DNA from: Porphyra umbilicalis
Lineage: Eukaryota; Rhodophyta; Bangiophyceae; Bangiales; Bangiaceae
Direction: 5' to 3'
Assembly (NCBI GenBank): GCA_002049455.2
Contig: KV918887.1
Span: 1 to 64,000, forward strand
Length of the DNA stretch: 64,000 nt
Positions 1 to 11,504 of this stretch are shown here, piece after piece (the stretch's first letter is position 1; the number at the start of each line of letters is the position of its first letter). A program made the translations under genes and the position numbers. The notes under the pieces were generated by a model, which saw nothing but the letters and a program-made list of their open reading frames with translations, made no database searches and had not been told where the DNA came from.

Positions 1-2030
1 AGCCGGAATGTAACAGTCCCTCAGTAGAGCCCGAAAGACGGGACAACTGAAACACAGGGCTGGCAGTTACGGAAAAAACTGGCGACGGAGGCCGCCGATA
101 TGGCGGCAGAGGCGGCCGAAGGCGACGGCGGCCGGGGGCGGCAGCGGAGGCAGCTGAGAACGGCGCCGGCAGAGGCCGGGGGCGGTGGCGGCGGGAGGGG
201 ATGGTGGCGGCGGCGGCCAGGCGCGGCGGCACCGGCAGGAGGCAGAAGCGGTGGCGGCAGGATGCTGCGCCGTCGGAAAGCAGGGGCGGCGGCGACAGGG
301 ACCGGCTGAGGAGGCAGGCGGGGACTGCGTCGGCGGAAGAGGCGGCGACAGGGGGCGGCGGCAGCGGCGGCCGGGGGCGGCGGCGGCGGGAAGTAGCGGT
401 GGCGGCGGCAGGGGCGGCGGAAGCGGCAGCCCCGGGCGGCGATGGCGGCAGCCGGAGGCGGCGGCGGCGGCAGCAGGATGCGGCGACGGTGGTGGCCTGG
501 GGCGGCGGCGACGGCAGACAGGGGCGGCGGCGGCAGCCAACGGCGGCGGCGGCCGAAGGCGCGGGTGGCGGCGGCGGGGGCGGGGGTGGCGGCAGGCGTA
601 GGATGCTGTGGCAGGAGGCGGGAGCGTCGGTGGCGGCAGGCGGGAGCGGCGACGGTGGTAGCCGGGAGCGGTGGGGCGGCATTTAGGGGCGGCGGCGGCG
701 GCGGCAGCTGGCGGCGGCGGCAGCAGACACAAGCGGCGACGGCAGGTGGCGGCGGCGGCGGCCGGAAGGGGCGGGGGCGGCAGCGGGGGACAGCGACGAG
801 GGGGGCAGCGGGCGGCAGCGGCGGCAGCGGCGGCCGGGGGCGTTGGTGGCGGCAATCATGGGCGGAGGCGGCAGCGGGCAGGGGCGGTGGCGGCAGGGGG
901 CGGCGGAACCGGCGGCGGCGGCACCAGCGGCGGCAGAGGCGGCGGCACCAGGGGGACGGCTGCGGCGGCGGCGGCAGGGGCGGCGGCGGCGGCGGCAGCG
1001 GACGGCGGCGACGGCGGCGGCCGGGGGTGGCTGCGGCGCCAGGTAGGGCCGGCGGCGGCAGGGGGCGGCGGAGGCGGCAGGCAAGGGCAGCGGCGCCAGG
1101 GGCGGCGGCGGCAGCAGGCAGGGACGGCGGCGGCGGCGGCAAGCGGGGCGGCGGCGGCAGGGGTGGCGGCGGCGGCGGTGGCGACGGGGGCAGCCGCAGG
1201 CACGGTCGGCCGAGGTGAAAGGGTGCGGCAGTGGCGGCGGCGGCAGTGTTAGGCAGGGGCTGGGGTGGCAGGGGGCGACAGCCGGGAGCTGGGGCGGCAG
1301 CAGGGGGCGGCAGCGGCACGCACAGGCGGCGGCGGCAGCGGGCGGCGGCAACTGCGGCCGCGGCTCGGTGTCGCGGCGGCGGCAGCCAGGAGCTGGGGCG
1401 GTGGCAGCCCGGGGTGGTGGCGACGGCGGTACGCAGGAGTGGCGGCGGCAGGGTGCGGCGGCGTCAGCGGCGGTAGCCGGGGGCTGCGTCGGCGGCACGT
1501 AGGGGCGGCGGCGGCAGGGGGCGGCGGCGGCAGCGGCGACGGCCGGGGGTGGCGGCGGCGGTGGCCGGGAGCGGCGGAGGCGGCGGTGTCAGCCTGTGGG
1601 GCCTGCGATGGCGGCCCGGGGCAGCGCCGGCGGCCGTGAGGTGCGGCGTCGGCCGGGTGCGGCAGCCCGCGGTTGGGGCAGCTGGGGGCGGCGGCGGCCC
1701 GGGGCGGCGGTGGGGGTAGCGGGAGGGAGCGGCGGCGGTACCCGGTGGCAGCGGCAGCCGGGGGCCGTGCCGACTGGGGGCGGCCGCGGTGGCAGCCCGG
1801 GGCGGCAGCGGTTGCAGCCTGGGGCGGCAGCGGCGGCAGCCAGGGGCTGCGGCAGCGGGGGACGCAGGCAGCGGGGGAAGGAGGCAACCGCTGCGGGGGG
1901 GGGGGGGCAGCCAGGTACCGTGGCTGCGGCCGCGGGGGCGGCGGCAGCCAGTGGCGGCGACAGTGGTAGGTGGGTGGGGCGGGGACACCGTGCACGTGTG
2001 CATCACCATCCATACACTCCCTCTCCTCAC
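1..2030. repeat. GGC/GGCAGC-type trinucleotide low-complexity tract
   Basis: The tract is almost entirely degenerate (GGC)n with interspersed GGCAGC, GGCAGG and GGCGAC words. The plus strand is strongly G-rich over C. All frames on both strands are open for long stretches and read as Gly/Ala/Arg or Pro/Ala/Arg homopolymer-like protein, which is what a triplet repeat gives regardless of coding. I see no splice pattern or domain that would make one frame credible. A run of G lies near 1896-1910. The compositional bias ends sharply near 1980-2030. Confidence 0.85.
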
Positions 2031-3482
2031 TAGGAATTCTATCAGAGAGTAAATCCCAGCTGCCCGGCAGTGGAGCGCTGGGCGCCGCTGTGGACGCCAC
2101 GTGATGGACGCTGAGAGAGAATCAGCCACAGGCTTCGAGCGCTCACAGAGCTCCTCAGAGGAACCCAACTGCAAAATTTTGCAATGTGATTGAGATCCTT
2201 GAGTCCTGCATGGCAGAGGCGAGTAGTTGGTACGGTCGAGTCATGACTCGACATGACGTCATGTGGTAGCCGTTGCAGTCTGTGAGAGAGGGTGCAAACG
2301 CGAGTGGTGCTCCAACTACACATCCCGAAAATCTGAGTTTTAATTCCAGGCACGTACGTGCAATACCCTGGCCTTCAGGGCGGTGGCGCGCTCGGCGACG
2401 CATTGACACCAGGCACGCCGGCCGGCCCTATGGCCGCGAGCGCGCACGGGGGCACGTACAGCCACGTTGCCGTGGTGGGGGGGGCGTAGGGTGGGTAAAG
2501 GGGTGCCGCCTCCGCCACCGCAGCGGCGGCGGCCCGCCGGCGTCGCGCGGCGCCCACGGGCGAGGCCGTCACTCCGACGCGCAGCGCACCTGCGCACGGC
2601 GGGCAGGGCGGCCGACAAGGCGCACGGGCGGGCGGGTGGGACTGATCGTCGCGCGACGAGGCGCCTGTAACCGCGCCGCTAGATGGCGTCAGCAACCGCC
2701 GACGCGCCGCCGCAACAGAAGACGGCGCGCAGGCACGATCACCCCCGGGTCATCGTGGGCGCGTCAAGCCCCGGAAGTCGCTGCGCGCGGTCACCGCGCG
2801 CAACTCGGTGCGGTAGAGGGGGCACGGGAGCAGGCGCCGTCCGGGCCCAGTGACCCCTGTGGCAGGACAGTCCTTCTCAGCCACGTAACTATATTCGTTT
2901 TTAGCGTCATCGCGACCCTTCCAACACTGACACGCCCTCAGATCCCTGAGGACACGAATGCAGACTGCCACCTCTGAAACGGAGAGCAAGTTCCTTGATC
3001 TAAGTATATGTGTGCATCACTACACTTTGAGAGCACCCTGTCCTAAAGGCCAGGGAAAAAAACTGAAAATACGGAGATATCGGCACTAAGTCGGTAAATC
3101 GGTATGCTGATCGGGAAACGGTATTGAAAATCGCAACGTTCAGTAAATGCCAACCTTACAAAGACGGACGGAACGAACTTCAGCCACAGACGGCGCAGTC
3201 CCGTAGGCGCACTCAAGCGCTCCTGTGCATCTCCTACCGGGGTGCTGCCGGGCCGCCACTCGGGACAGGCCCTTCGCCGCCGGATGCCTGTGACAGATTG
3301 AAGCGAACCAGCAGCTATGGCGCTGCGCCCTCTTCCCACCATATCGACCGGGACGCTCGGTTTTTTGTTCTAGGCTGACCCGCACTGCACGAGCGACCAT
3401 AGCACACAGCGGAGGGCACGCCGCTTGCGCTGGACCAAACGGCCACGTGGGGGGCCGGGTGGCCCACACCACCGCCCTTAAG
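2031..3482. other. Intergenic stretch, no gene recognised
   Basis: This is mixed-composition DNA with no ORF showing a recognisable domain or balanced amino-acid use. The only local structure noted is a pair of abutting palindromes at 2236-2264, listed separately. Confidence 0.5.
2236..2264. promoter_or_regulatory. Two abutting palindromes, the second containing a CRE-like site
   Basis: TCGAGTCATGACTCGA (2236-2251) is a perfect 16-bp palindrome. It shares its last base with ACATGACGTCATGT (2251-2264), a perfect 14-bp palindrome that contains TGACGTCA, the full cAMP-response-element/bZIP half-site dimer. The first contains TGACTC/GAGTCA AP-1-like half-sites. Both are therefore classical bZIP targets by sequence. 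No gene start is recognised next to them, so function is unproven. Confidence 0.35.
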
Positions 3483-3542
3483 GGCTCTCCGCCAACCGTC
3501 AGGCAAATCACGCTTGATTTGCATGACGGTTGGCGGAGAGCC
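3483..3542. repeat. 60-nt near-perfect hairpin
   Basis: The left arm is 3483-3510 and the right arm is 3515-3542. The 28-bp arms have a single mismatch and are separated by the four bases CGCT. The arms read GGCTCTCCGCCAACCGTCA... on the plus strand. The fold could be a small-RNA hairpin, a very short foldback transposon or a DNA cruciform. Nothing in the flanks distinguishes these. Confidence 0.8.
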
Positions 3543-6500
3543 ATGAACAGCCGACCCGCAAATCAGGCGATTGTCCGACGTGGCACCGTATCGAGTCAAT
3601 CCCCGTCACCGCTGGGGTAGGTGTGTGGTGTGAAGAGTCCCGCGCCTGTGCCTGCTGCAGCGCCATGGGTGGGGGGGGCGTCAACAACGTATCTTTGCGG
3701 CCCCACACGTGACGGCGACGTGATTACGGCTCGACAGGACTCGCCTTGGGTGCAGACGCGCTCTGTCGCTTGGACAATATCGGCGCACCGGTGGGGCCAC
3801 AATCGGCACGACGCGGGGCCGCTGCGAGCCCCTGCGGCAGGTGGGGGCTGCAGCGGGCGTCACCGGCAGGTGGGGGAGATACCGACGCGCCCTGCCACCC
3901 ATCGTTTTCACGGGCCTCTGTGGCGCTGAGGGGCGGCCCCCGCCGCCGCTCCGCCACCAAGGCGGGGCTGCCGATGGCCCAACGGCGGCCATTGGCAGAT
4001 TTGGTTTATGGTTTGACCGCCCCGCCGCCTCTTGACCGGCCTTGTGCGTGTGGGCGCTGACGCGTCGCCATTTTGCGCACCGGTCGACCGCCAACCCCCC
4101 CCGCTCGAGGGCAGAGCAGGGCGGAGGGGTTCCCCGCCAGCCCCACTCGCCCGCGCACGCGCCTGGCCTAGCGGGACAGCGGTGCGCCCGCGTGGGTTGT
4201 GTGCTGCGTGGGGTGCTGCGTGGAGGCGGTCGAGGGCGCGAGGTACCGCGCGGCCATGTGGGTGCAGGGCGGTGCAACGACGCGGCGCCTCACGGGCATC
4301 GTCGCCTTGGACAAAAGTCACCATCCGAACCCCGATTTCGACGGGCGCTGATGGCCCCATCCAAGGGGGGGTACAACGGACATTAAAGCGGCTTCTCGAT
4401 GGGGATTCGTGGATGGGGAGAAGGTCCATCGGCCGATAGGGTTCCAGTCACGAGACAAACGCATCGAACACAATTGCGCGCATCGCACGATCGAGAAGAA
4501 GTATGGAAGCACTAAAATGTAGTACTTGTTAATCGAAACCGTCTGGGAATGATGCTGGATGCTGGACAGCTGGACGTGGCGACGGCAGCTGGCATCTGGT
4601 ACCGGCACGTTTACTACCCCTTTTTCTCTATACATCGCCTTGTAGCGGCGTTGAGAGGTACACCTGGTTAGAGCTGGTGGACCCGGCGCACTGGGCAGTG
4701 CCCGACAGAGTCAACCAAGCCGAAAGTCAAGGAACGAGGCATGGGGAGAAAAAACTACAACGAGGAAAAACGACCCACCAGAACTGCAGAGCATGATATA
4801 GAATAAAAGAAGGCGACACCATTCCAGGGCCCAGAGACCGTCTGGGCTCGGCAGCAGGCTGCTTGGTGCGCACGGGCAACCACGCCACAACTCATCGCAG
4901 TCGTCGTGCTCGTCGCCTCAAGGTGAGTGCGGGCGACAGCGCCACTGCAGGCTCGGGCACGACTGCGACAACCACGCTAGAGAACTGTGCTGTCTCAAGA
5001 ACCCTGTCGGAGTGTCGGAACGCGTAGCAGGAAAACATACGCAAATTGGCAGCGTCAAGCAAGAGGAACGAATCAACATGAAGGGCGCGAGGAGAAGCAG
5101 TACACCGCGTTGAGAAAGAAAGCAGCACAGGACACAAAAATCCACAGCGGTCAGGACCTCTGCTTTCCACCGTCCTCACAGTTGAGAACGAGCACAGGGA
5201 ACACCAAAGTGAGTCGCCTTCACGTCCAAACGACTCGATCATCGGCAGTGATGTCCTCGGAGCACAGCCAGAAGCATCCCCGCCTCCTTCGCTCCCCGTC
5301 AAGCAGAAGCCCTCAAGAAAAAGTGCCTGTCAGCCACGCCGCGGACACGCTCTCTGGCATAGAGAATGTGTGGTCTGCATCGGTGCGCGCTGCGACAGAC
5401 GCGGGGTCGGCGTCATCATGATGATCTGGATTTGGGCGGGCACCTCTGGGCCTGCACGCTGGCACTGATCAGGTACTGAAGGGCGGTCGATCGCCTGTGT
5501 GCGGGATCTCGATCGCATTTAAGGTGTCCCAATTTTCCTTTAATTGTGATGTAAATGCAAGCTGTGAAGGTAAATGGCACGGATGAGCACTTAAATGGCG
5601 ATCGATAGTTCGGCTTACCGACAATCGGTCTCGATCAGCCCTACGATTGAAGACAGATCACGCGCCTCGCTGGCCCCCAGACTTCGCACAGCGCGTGGCC
5701 CACGTGAACAGGAAACAAGTCGATGCCGCGCATGGTTCACAGGGATGCGACGAACACAGATGCAGGTGAGAACGAGCTGGGATGATCACTTCCGCTGCTG
5801 CAGCCTGGGACATTGGTAGCAGTCGCGACAGTCGCGATGAGCGACAATTGGTTCTTTCCTCCTGTTTCTCCCATGTGGTGAGACGACCACCGTGCTTCAA
5901 GAAAGTGTATTGCTTGATCCCTTCTTTTCAATGTTCACCATCAGACAGGGCGAGGGGCGATCACCACATCATGTGTACCCAAGAGGCGGCGCCCACTGTG
6001 CCCACCATGACATCACTGCATGTCATCGACCTACCAGAAACCACAAACGTCACCCGAAAGCAGCACAGCAAACCTGGCACCATCCCGCGCTACGGAAAGA
6101 ACCTGAGATCTCCTACAGAAATTGTCAGCAAGTCGGCGTCGCCCGCCACCCTAAGCAGCCCACCCCCTTTGACGCCGATGCCCACTTGACACAGAAGCCC
6201 GCATTGACGACAGGCAGCCCCCCGCTCAAAACACTCCAGATCGTCGACGCCACCAACCGCCGCCTCCGCCTCCGGCACCTACTGCCGGTGCGCCGTCCCT
6301 CAGCATGTTCCCTCGCTCAACTTTCTTTGTTCTCGTGCCAGAAGCAAAGCAGGACAGCTGCTGCGGGCGCACGACGACTGCATTTCTGCGCCGACGTGCA
6401 GTTTTAATGAAATTAGGCTCCACATCTGTTGTCAGAGCAGAGAGTTGCCGGTTGTCGAAGCGGACTGCGTCCAGTATCCAATCATCATTTGCCGCGTGCA

Positions 6501-6633
6501 TCTCGGCCCGTTGCGGCACTGCATCTACAGCCGTTTTTAACCTCGAGACCCGACCGAATCCACGTCTCGGTGGGTGCTGTTCCCATCCCCGGACGGATTG
6601 GATGGAGTTTTCGATTTGCTGGAATCGCCCATC
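3543..6633. other. Intergenic stretch, no gene recognised
   Basis: Several ORFs of 100-200 codons occur, but none has a recognisable domain, a convincing start context or non-random composition. I see no RNA gene in it. Confidence 0.5.
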
Positions 6634-6769
6634 TACAGCCGTCCTCTCAAAAATCCCGCACACCAAGTGCTGCGCCAGTGTTCCAAATCGGCCTCAGCGG
6701 GGTCGTAGAGGCCTATTTGGAACTCTTTTGCAACAGTTAGAGTGCGGGATTTTTGAGAGAAAGGCTGTA
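6634..6769. mobile_element. Foldback MITE-like inverted repeat
   Basis: Positions 6634-6661 and 6742-6769 are inverted copies that match at 26 of 28 bases; the shared core is TCTCAAAAATCCCGCAC. Homology continues inward: GTTCCAAAT.GGCCTC occurs on both arms. Nearly all of the 136 bp therefore folds on itself. A separate palindrome, CCCATCCAAACG-C-CGTTTGGATGGG, follows at 6773-6797. This resembles a foldback or MITE remnant; no target-site duplication was identified with confidence. Confidence 0.55.
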
Positions 6770-6797
6770 CGTCCCATCCAAACGCCGTTTGGATGGG

Positions 6798-7559
6798 GGA
6801 TGGGGCATGACGTGGGTTGGATGGCGATCTTGTCCTTTCCGACGATGTCCCCACGGCCTCGGGGCTGCTGCACGCACGGCCCAGGGGAGGGCGGCGGGTG
6901 GCCGGCCGGCGCCACCGCCGCGAGTCGGACGTGGCGTGAAAGGGACAGATCGGTCGCCTCTCGTCCCGCTGCCGGGGCCGCCTCTGCGAGGCGCGGCCCA
7001 CGGGATTGACACAAGGGCCTGTACGACGAGGGCAACGGTTGTGCGAGGGGCGGGGGGGGGCGGCGCCGCCGCGCCCCACGATTTGCGCCGCAAGCAACAT
7101 CGTGACAGGGGGGTGGATGAGTCCGTTGAGTGGGCCGCGCCGCTGGTGCCGGGACCGCCGGGGCGACGGCGCTCCCCCACAAAAGGCGCGGCCCGCGGCG
7201 GGGGCGGCGTTTATCGCTTCCGTGAGGGGACCGCCAGCGCCGGTCTTGTCGTTTCCTGACGCCACCCTGCTTGTCTGGCCGCTGTGCAACAGGGGGCGGT
7301 TGTCGAAACAGAAGTCCCGCCAAGCCGGCATTCCGTCCTGGTTCTACTCGTCTTTGGCCGTGGTCGTCTGTCCCTGAACGCGGGACTGCCTGCGGCGGTG
7401 TTCGTCGTGTCTTCTGGCGGTCTGATCGTCCCACGCCTGCGATCTAGAGGACCTGTAGACAAAGCGGACGGTCCGCGGAGTGTTCGTCAAGTCGGGGCAC
7501 GCGCCGTTTGGCGCCTGTCCACTCCAACCGTAGCCGTTCTTGTTTTTGGCGGATTTATC
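6798..7559. other. Upstream region of the bZIP gene
   Basis: The stretch is GC-rich until about 7250 and then mixed. The reading frame is open upstream of the chosen bZIP start, but upstream residues are not convincing. It probably holds the promoter and 5' UTR. No TATA box stands out. Confidence 0.4.
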
Positions 7560-9020
7560 ATGGATCCCATCCCACCTTCCTACACGGCGCAGGCCGGTGG
7601 CCTCTCCGGCATCGACGCCGGTCGCAGCGGAACTGTCCTCTTTCCGTACACAAGTGCCCTCGACTTGAACACGGGGGAGCTGGAGGCGGCGCTGCAGTCG
7701 GCCGAGCGCCCTCTGGCGACGCCGCCGCCGCTGCCGCCGCAGGCGGGCCGCGCGCCGCCGCCCAACCTTGTCCATAGCAATGGCGGTGGCTTTGTCGGCT
7801 TTACAGCGCCGGCCCGTGTCGACGCCGGCGGCTATGGCGTCAACGGTAGCGGGGGCGGGAGCAGCGGCTACAGCGGCGGCGGCGTCGGCGGCCCGCTGGC
7901 ACAACTCGGCGACTTGACGCTCGGGCGAATGGGCGGGGAGGGTGCCACCCCCACCGCCGTCGGCACGAACTACCTGGCCGCCGTGGCGTTTGCCGGTGCC
8001 CCAGGCGCGGCGGCACCGCCGCCCCGCCACCTCCCGTCGGCCGTCGCGTCTCCGCCGCTGCCGACGGCGGCGGCCGGCCGCGGCGGCTACTGCGTGCATC
8101 CGCTGGCGGGCTTGGGCGGCGGCTTGCACGCCCGCGGCTGGGCTCTGCGCCGCGGCGCGCCGCCGCCGCCCTTTGGCGTCGCCGCTGCGCCCCCGCCGCC
8201 CCCCCCGCCGGGCCCCTCGTCCCCGCCGTCGCGGCGACACCGCCGCCGCCGCCGCATCCGGCGACGGCAGCGACGGCGGCAGCCATCGTCATTGGGGGGC
8301 GGTGGACGCCCCCCGGCGGCGCCCGCCGATCTGCCCCGCAGCCGGCTGCGTCGCCGACGGCGCGGTCGGCGGGCACACCGTCGTCGCGCACACCGCCGAC
8401 CGTGCGGTTGCGGGCGGCGGCGATCGCGCCGTCGCCGCCCACCCCGTCCACGTCGTCGGCGGTGGCGCCCGCGTCGCCGCCACGACGACGCGCATCGTCC
8501 TCCCTTTCGGCGTCGGACGCGTCGGGGAGCCCCCAGCGGGGGTCCCCAACGCTTGGCGTGGCGGCGGGGCGGTGTGGGAGGGGGAGAGGCGCGCCTGCCG
8601 CCATGTCCCTTGCGCAGGAGCGCAAACTGAAAAACCGCATGAGCGCCGAACGGTAAGTGGTCGGGCCGCCATCTTTTGGGGGGGGGGTCGTGCGCTCTTG
8701 GCAGCACAGCTGACGCTGGCGGCCATGTAGTGGCCACGCGGCACCCGCGTGTGGGGCTTGGTGGCGTGACTCGCTGACGAGCACGCGTGTTTCTGTGTCG
8801 TTCGCGCACTGTGTCTACATCTATTCTCTCGGATGTCCGTGCCGCCCCTGTCCACAGGAGCCGAGACAAGCTCAAGTACAACTTCCAGACAATGTCGGCG
8901 GAGCTGGCGCAGCTGCGTCTCGATCTTGTCGAACTCAAGCACTTCATCAAAGAGCTGCGGCCGCTGCTGTCGACGCGGGACCAGATCCGCCTGCGGGAGC
9001 GCTTTGTGCACTTCCAGTAA
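7560..9020 (+). CDS. bZIP transcription factor, two exons
   Basis: The protein is predicted to bind DNA as a dimer in the nucleus. It starts MDPIPPSYTAQAGG at 7560 and ends with TAA at 9018-9020, about 418 residues. The N-terminal two thirds is Ala/Pro/Gly-rich and low in complexity. The bZIP is at the C-terminus: exon 1 supplies KLKNRMSAER, and exon 2 supplies SRDKLKYNFQTMSAELAQL followed by a short leucine-rich coil ending LLSTRDQIRLRERFVHFQ. Together these give the N-x7-R basic signature (NRMSAERSR). The intron is 8653-8857 (GTAAGT donor, TCCACAG acceptor), phase 2, and falls between the R and S of the basic region. The frame of the N-terminal part differs from that of the bZIP part. The change falls in the C-rich stretch at about 8195-8230, which suggests a homopolymer indel or sequencing error, or an unrecognised mini-intron. 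The family identity is firm; the exact N-terminal half is not. Confidence 0.82.
8653..8857 (+). other. Intron of the bZIP gene
   Basis: The donor is CG|GTAAGTGG and the acceptor is CCCCTGTCCACAG|G, giving 205 nt. Splicing restores CGG (Arg) and links MSAER to SRDKLKYNF, which completes a canonical bZIP basic region. The link itself is the main evidence for the intron. Confidence 0.85.
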
Positions 9021-10563
9021 GGAGCGGCCCGCCCGCGGCGGTGCCACTCCTTGTGCCCTATTACAATCTGGCCGTCGCGTCGGTGTGTTGGTCGCTGCTC
9101 TTTGTTCTTTTCTCTCTTCGTTTCTCCCCTCGTCTTGCGCCTGCTTGCTTCTGCTGGCCGTGCTCTCTTTCTCCTTCACCATCTGCACTTTTTTTGTTTC
9201 CTCGTTGGCTGGGCACACTCAGACTGTTTTCTGGGGTGCTGCCACGCCCCGCTGTTGCCGTTCAGTATGCAACTATGGACTGGCCTGCGTTGCCTTCCGA
9301 TGCCCGCCTGCCTCTTGGTCACTCGGGGTTTGCATTTGAGCAGAACGAAAGTGCATCTGCTTTTTTCCAACTTGCTCATGCGTCCTACAGCCTCTCGACC
9401 GGCAATGGGCTCCACATCACGCCAGCACTCCTGATGTGGCAGGTTGCATGGACGCCGCCTGGGGCTCATGGTTTATTGCGCGGCGCAAGGGTCTGTCTGG
9501 TGTGCTGGGTTTTGCGGGACACCTGCGGACGATGCTACAGATTGCATGCGTGTGGCTGGGTTGACTCGATTTGATAGCCTCCCAAGCCAAGACTTTTCAC
9601 TGACAGCAAGACCACCACAGCAGCGCTTGAGAATGGGCTGCAAGGTCGCGCAAGAGCGACTCTCACCGAGGCCGGGTGTTGGGAAAACCGCCACTGATTG
9701 CTCGCAGCCCCCAACGAGCGATAGCGCTCGCAGACAGCACGGCTGAGGCCACGTCCAGCCCTATACCCGTCAATGGAGTGGCTGCGCTAGGCACATGTGT
9801 CGTCCAGTCGTAGGCGTACAAGCGTCGGCCAGGCTGCCCGACACGTCTGCGTGGACTCTGCGGGACGCTCGACGGCTTTTTTGTGGTGACGGTGGGTCCA
9901 TCTCCAAAGGGCCTGCGAGCGGGCAGCACGTCGGCACCGCCAATGCTCGCAAGGCGCATGACACAGGTTTTGGCTCGCCCGAGGGCGGTTGCGGACCTGT
10001 GTTCCACGCGAGCCCGTCTCGTCTCACACGGCGGTCCCCGCCTGCCTGAGTACACACAAGTGTTGGACTAGATTGGAATGGTCCCTGCTCTGGATTTTTT
10101 CTCGTCGGACTGGTTGCTATTTGTTCAATCAAGACGTGCCTGCCTGTCTGAAAGTGGCACACGCTAGTCCCTGTGTGCCACTTTGTTCCTCTTTGGGGAC
10201 CATTCGGCAAGAGCCTCTCTGCCACGCCCGACGCTGTGTCCGTGCTGCCTGCCACCGCCCTCGTGGCGCGGACAGGCCACTGTCCGACAGTCGAACACGG
10301 CCGTCCCCGCGGTCGGTTGCTGGTACAAGGCCCTGCCGTCGTTGGCGCTTCCCACCCCCGCGTTTCGTCCTCAAAAGTCTCCAACCGACTCCTCGCTGGA
10401 CTGCCACGCGCCTCTTCTCTGCTCAACAAGCCGCTCCCCATCGTCGCGTCGGCTCTCTGCTCTCCTGCACGCTCGCTCCTCGGCTGGACGCCCCGCCGTG
10501 ACGGCGCCAGTCACCCGCGGCCGCCCTCCTCCTCCCCCCCTCCTCCTCCCCACCTCCCAAACC
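9021..10563. other. Region between two plus-strand genes, no further gene recognised
   Basis: The bZIP 3' region (about 9021-9250) is pyrimidine-rich. The middle shows nothing recognisable. The last 60 bp before 10564 are a C/T tract (CCTCCTCC-type), consistent with a 5' UTR or promoter initiator of the next gene. Confidence 0.45.
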
Positions 10564-11504
10564 ATGTCGGACGCACCCGCCAAGCCCCTCGGCGCCGCCG
10601 CCGCCCGGAGGCAGCGGATGATGGCGGAGCTGGCGCGCAAGGTCGCCGCCGAAGGCGCCGCCGACGGCGCCGGCTCCCCCCCCCCCCCCAGGGTGCCACG
10701 TCGGCCGATGGCGGCGGCAGCGGCGGCGGCGGCGACGAGGCGGCGCTGCGCGCCGCCCTCGCCGACGCCCAAGCGGCCCTCTCCACGTCCCGCGTGGAGA
10801 TGGCGTCGTTGCGGCGCAACCACGCACAAAACCTCAAGGGCATGACGCGGGAGCGGGATTTGGCCCTTGCCGCCGCCGCGCGCGCGCAGGGCGCCGGCTC
10901 GGTCGGCGCGGGGGCGGCAAAGGGCGGGGCGGCGGGCGCCGCCGGCGGCGCCGTCACCGCCGCCCTCAACGAGCGGGTTGCGGACCTCGAGGCGCAGCTG
11001 CGGGCGTCCCGGTTACGGTCGGCCGAAGTCGAGGCGGAAGCCGCGGAGCTTTCGTCGGAAGTCAAGCAGCTCCGCTTCCGCGTGCAGGCGGCGGCGACGA
11101 TGGAGGCGGCCAACGGGGCGTACGACCAGATGATCGAGCAGCTGGTGGAGATGAAGCTTAAAGTGGCCGAGGGCGAGGAAGCTCGCGCCGTCGCTAGCAA
11201 CAGCCTGCGGCAGCTGGAGCGGTCGGTGACGGCGGCGACGGAGCGGGCCGAAGTGGCCGAGTCGGCCAAAAACGACCTCGTCTGGGCCAAGATTGAACTC
11301 GAGCGCGCAGCAGAGGCGGCGGCGGCCAAGCTGGAAGCCGCCACGTCGCGGGTAGAGGAGCTGGAAGGTGCCAACAAGGAGATGAGCGACAAGTTTGTCG
11401 CGCTCAAGATGGCGTCTGACGGGGGGGACTTGCTCGAAGGCGCGTCGCCGTCGGCGCGCATCTCCATGACGTCGAGTGCCATGCAGGAGGTCGAGCTGAA
11501 GTAG
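10564..11504 (+). CDS. Ala-rich coiled-coil protein of unknown function
   Basis: I do not recognise the family. The start is ATG at 10564 (AAACCATGTCGG), preceded by a pyrimidine tract; the stop is TAG at 11502-11504. The N-terminus reads MSDAPAKPLGAAAARRQRMM. The body is a long heptad-type coiled coil rich in Ala, Glu, Leu and Lys, with segments such as LNERVADLEAQLRASRLRS and YDQMIEQLVEMKLKVAEG. It has no membrane segment or enzyme motif. The N-terminal frame and the coiled-coil frame differ across the C-run at 10675-10689. An intron at 10642-10691 (GTCGCC donor, C13AG acceptor, 50 nt) would restore frame exactly and give about 296 residues; a homopolymer error is the alternative. The length and composition suggest a scaffold or tether protein, but this is inference. 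The gene is convergent with dyskerin, whose stop lies 208 bp away. Confidence 0.7.

Noticed and set aside
21-2100. Many long ORFs (up to about 430 codons) on both strands of the first 2 kb
   Set aside because: All read as Gly/Ala/Arg or Pro/Ala/Arg runs forced by the triplet repeat, overlap one another in every frame, and show no domain.
4892-5302. Minus-strand ORF of 136 codons in the 3.5-6.6 kb gap
   Set aside because: No domain, no supporting context, and composition compatible with chance.
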